A stretch of DNA of 64,000 bases from Vibrio sp. S17_S38 (GTDB taxonomy: Bacteria; Pseudomonadota; Gammaproteobacteria; Enterobacterales; Vibrionaceae). A model generated the notes under the pieces. The model had not been told where the DNA came from, did not search any database, and saw only the letters and a program-made list of their open reading frames with translations. The DNA is taken from positions 41,257-105,256 of the forward strand of contig NZ_JAAUWW010000015.1 in the NCBI RefSeq assembly GCF_014694375.1, given 5' to 3'. This document shows, piece by piece, positions 63,899 through 64,000 of the stretch. A program made the position numbers and the translations under genes. Position 1 is the stretch's first letter. Each line of letters begins with the position of its first letter.

Positions 63899-64000
63899 TG
63901 TCAACACCAGTTGAAATCTGATCCACTTTTTTAAAAATTCACCGTTTTAATATTGATCCACTTATTTGCTCAGCTATTGCTAATTTCTAATATTCCAGCT
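63899..64000. mobile_element. Probable end of an IS21-family element (continues beyond the window)
   Basis: The sequence from TGTCAACACCAG (63899) carries TGATCCACTT twice, at 63919-63928 and 63954-63963, 35 bases apart. Multiple terminal repeats with TGATCCACTT-like units and a TG tip are typical of IS21-family ends. No transposase is visible inside the window, so this rests on the repeats alone. Confidence 0.45.

Overview
The window looks like chromosomal DNA of a marine gammaproteobacterium, most likely a Vibrionaceae member (Vibrio or a close relative). The clearest indicators are a complete norspermidine operon with the Vibrio-type fused diaminobutyrate aminotransferase/decarboxylase, two ERIC palindromic elements, close matches to gammaproteobacterial DbpA, ZntB, YajQ, YaiL and EmrE, and an AT-rich composition. 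Genus and species are inference; there is no rRNA in the window.

Layout. 1-1.6 kb: the end of a bile-acid/sodium symporter family gene and two small unknown genes. 1.8-7.4 kb: minus-strand polyamine operon (dat-ddc fusion, carboxynorspermidine dehydrogenase, nspC) making norspermidine from aspartate semialdehyde; a degenerate duplicate of a gene start lies inside it. 8-11.7 kb: acyl-CoA synthetase, hotdog thioesterase, and an orphan PEP-synthase C-terminal domain protein divergent from aroG-yajQ (11.9-13.5 kb). 13.6-15.6 kb: cobalamin late-step genes cobS-cobU-cobC. 15.7-20.3 kb: methylcitrate cycle (prpB, prpC, prpD) with a GntR regulator and inverted candidate operators. 20.5-25.6 kb: membrane-anchored coiled-coil protein plus a 52-residue membrane protein, LysE exporter, M32 carboxypeptidase, SDR, and a cysteine-cluster protein with a G9 tract. 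25.7-28.2 kb: mobA and a mobB-moeA fusion. 28.3-31.3 kb: proX-proW-proV osmolyte importer. 31.5-31.7 kb: two identical tRNA-Val(GAC) genes. 31.9-34.9 kb: TRAP transporter. 35.4-37.7 kb: dicarboxylate/amino-acid symporter (perfect CRP site upstream) and a DMT exporter. 37.9-41.8 kb: TPP-riboswitch operon thiD-thiZ-thiX-thiY, ending in a decapitated thiM. 41.9-54.4 kb: mostly metabolic and membrane housekeeping genes (GNAT, sterol-desaturase-like, FMN glutamate-synthase-like, zntB, DUF502, aldo/keto reductase, aldolase-family enzyme, yaiL, DUF1415, glutaredoxin-like, dbpA), with a glutathione S-transferase gene broken by one nonsense codon. 54.4-58.35 kb: accessory island with a 993-residue SIR2/degenerate-STAND/helical-repeat protein, a probable single-gene anti-phage system, flanked by a gene remnant and a cluster of palindromic repeats. 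58.35-63.8 kb: YjbR-like, methyltransferase, emrE, dadA-dadX and an MFS transporter. The right edge appears to enter an IS21-family element.

How the genes work together: most operons are nutrient acquisition and salvage modules (quaternary amines, dicarboxylates, thiamine precursors, cobalamin, propionate, D-alanine). The features most worth follow-up are the SIR2/STAND-like protein, the stand-alone PEP-synthase-like domain beside the PEP-consuming DAHP synthase, and the duplicated leader in the norspermidine operon. Several lesions (thiM, GST, a possible HxlR fragment) suggest ongoing gene loss. All assignments come from reading the sequence and remembered family motifs; no database search was run.
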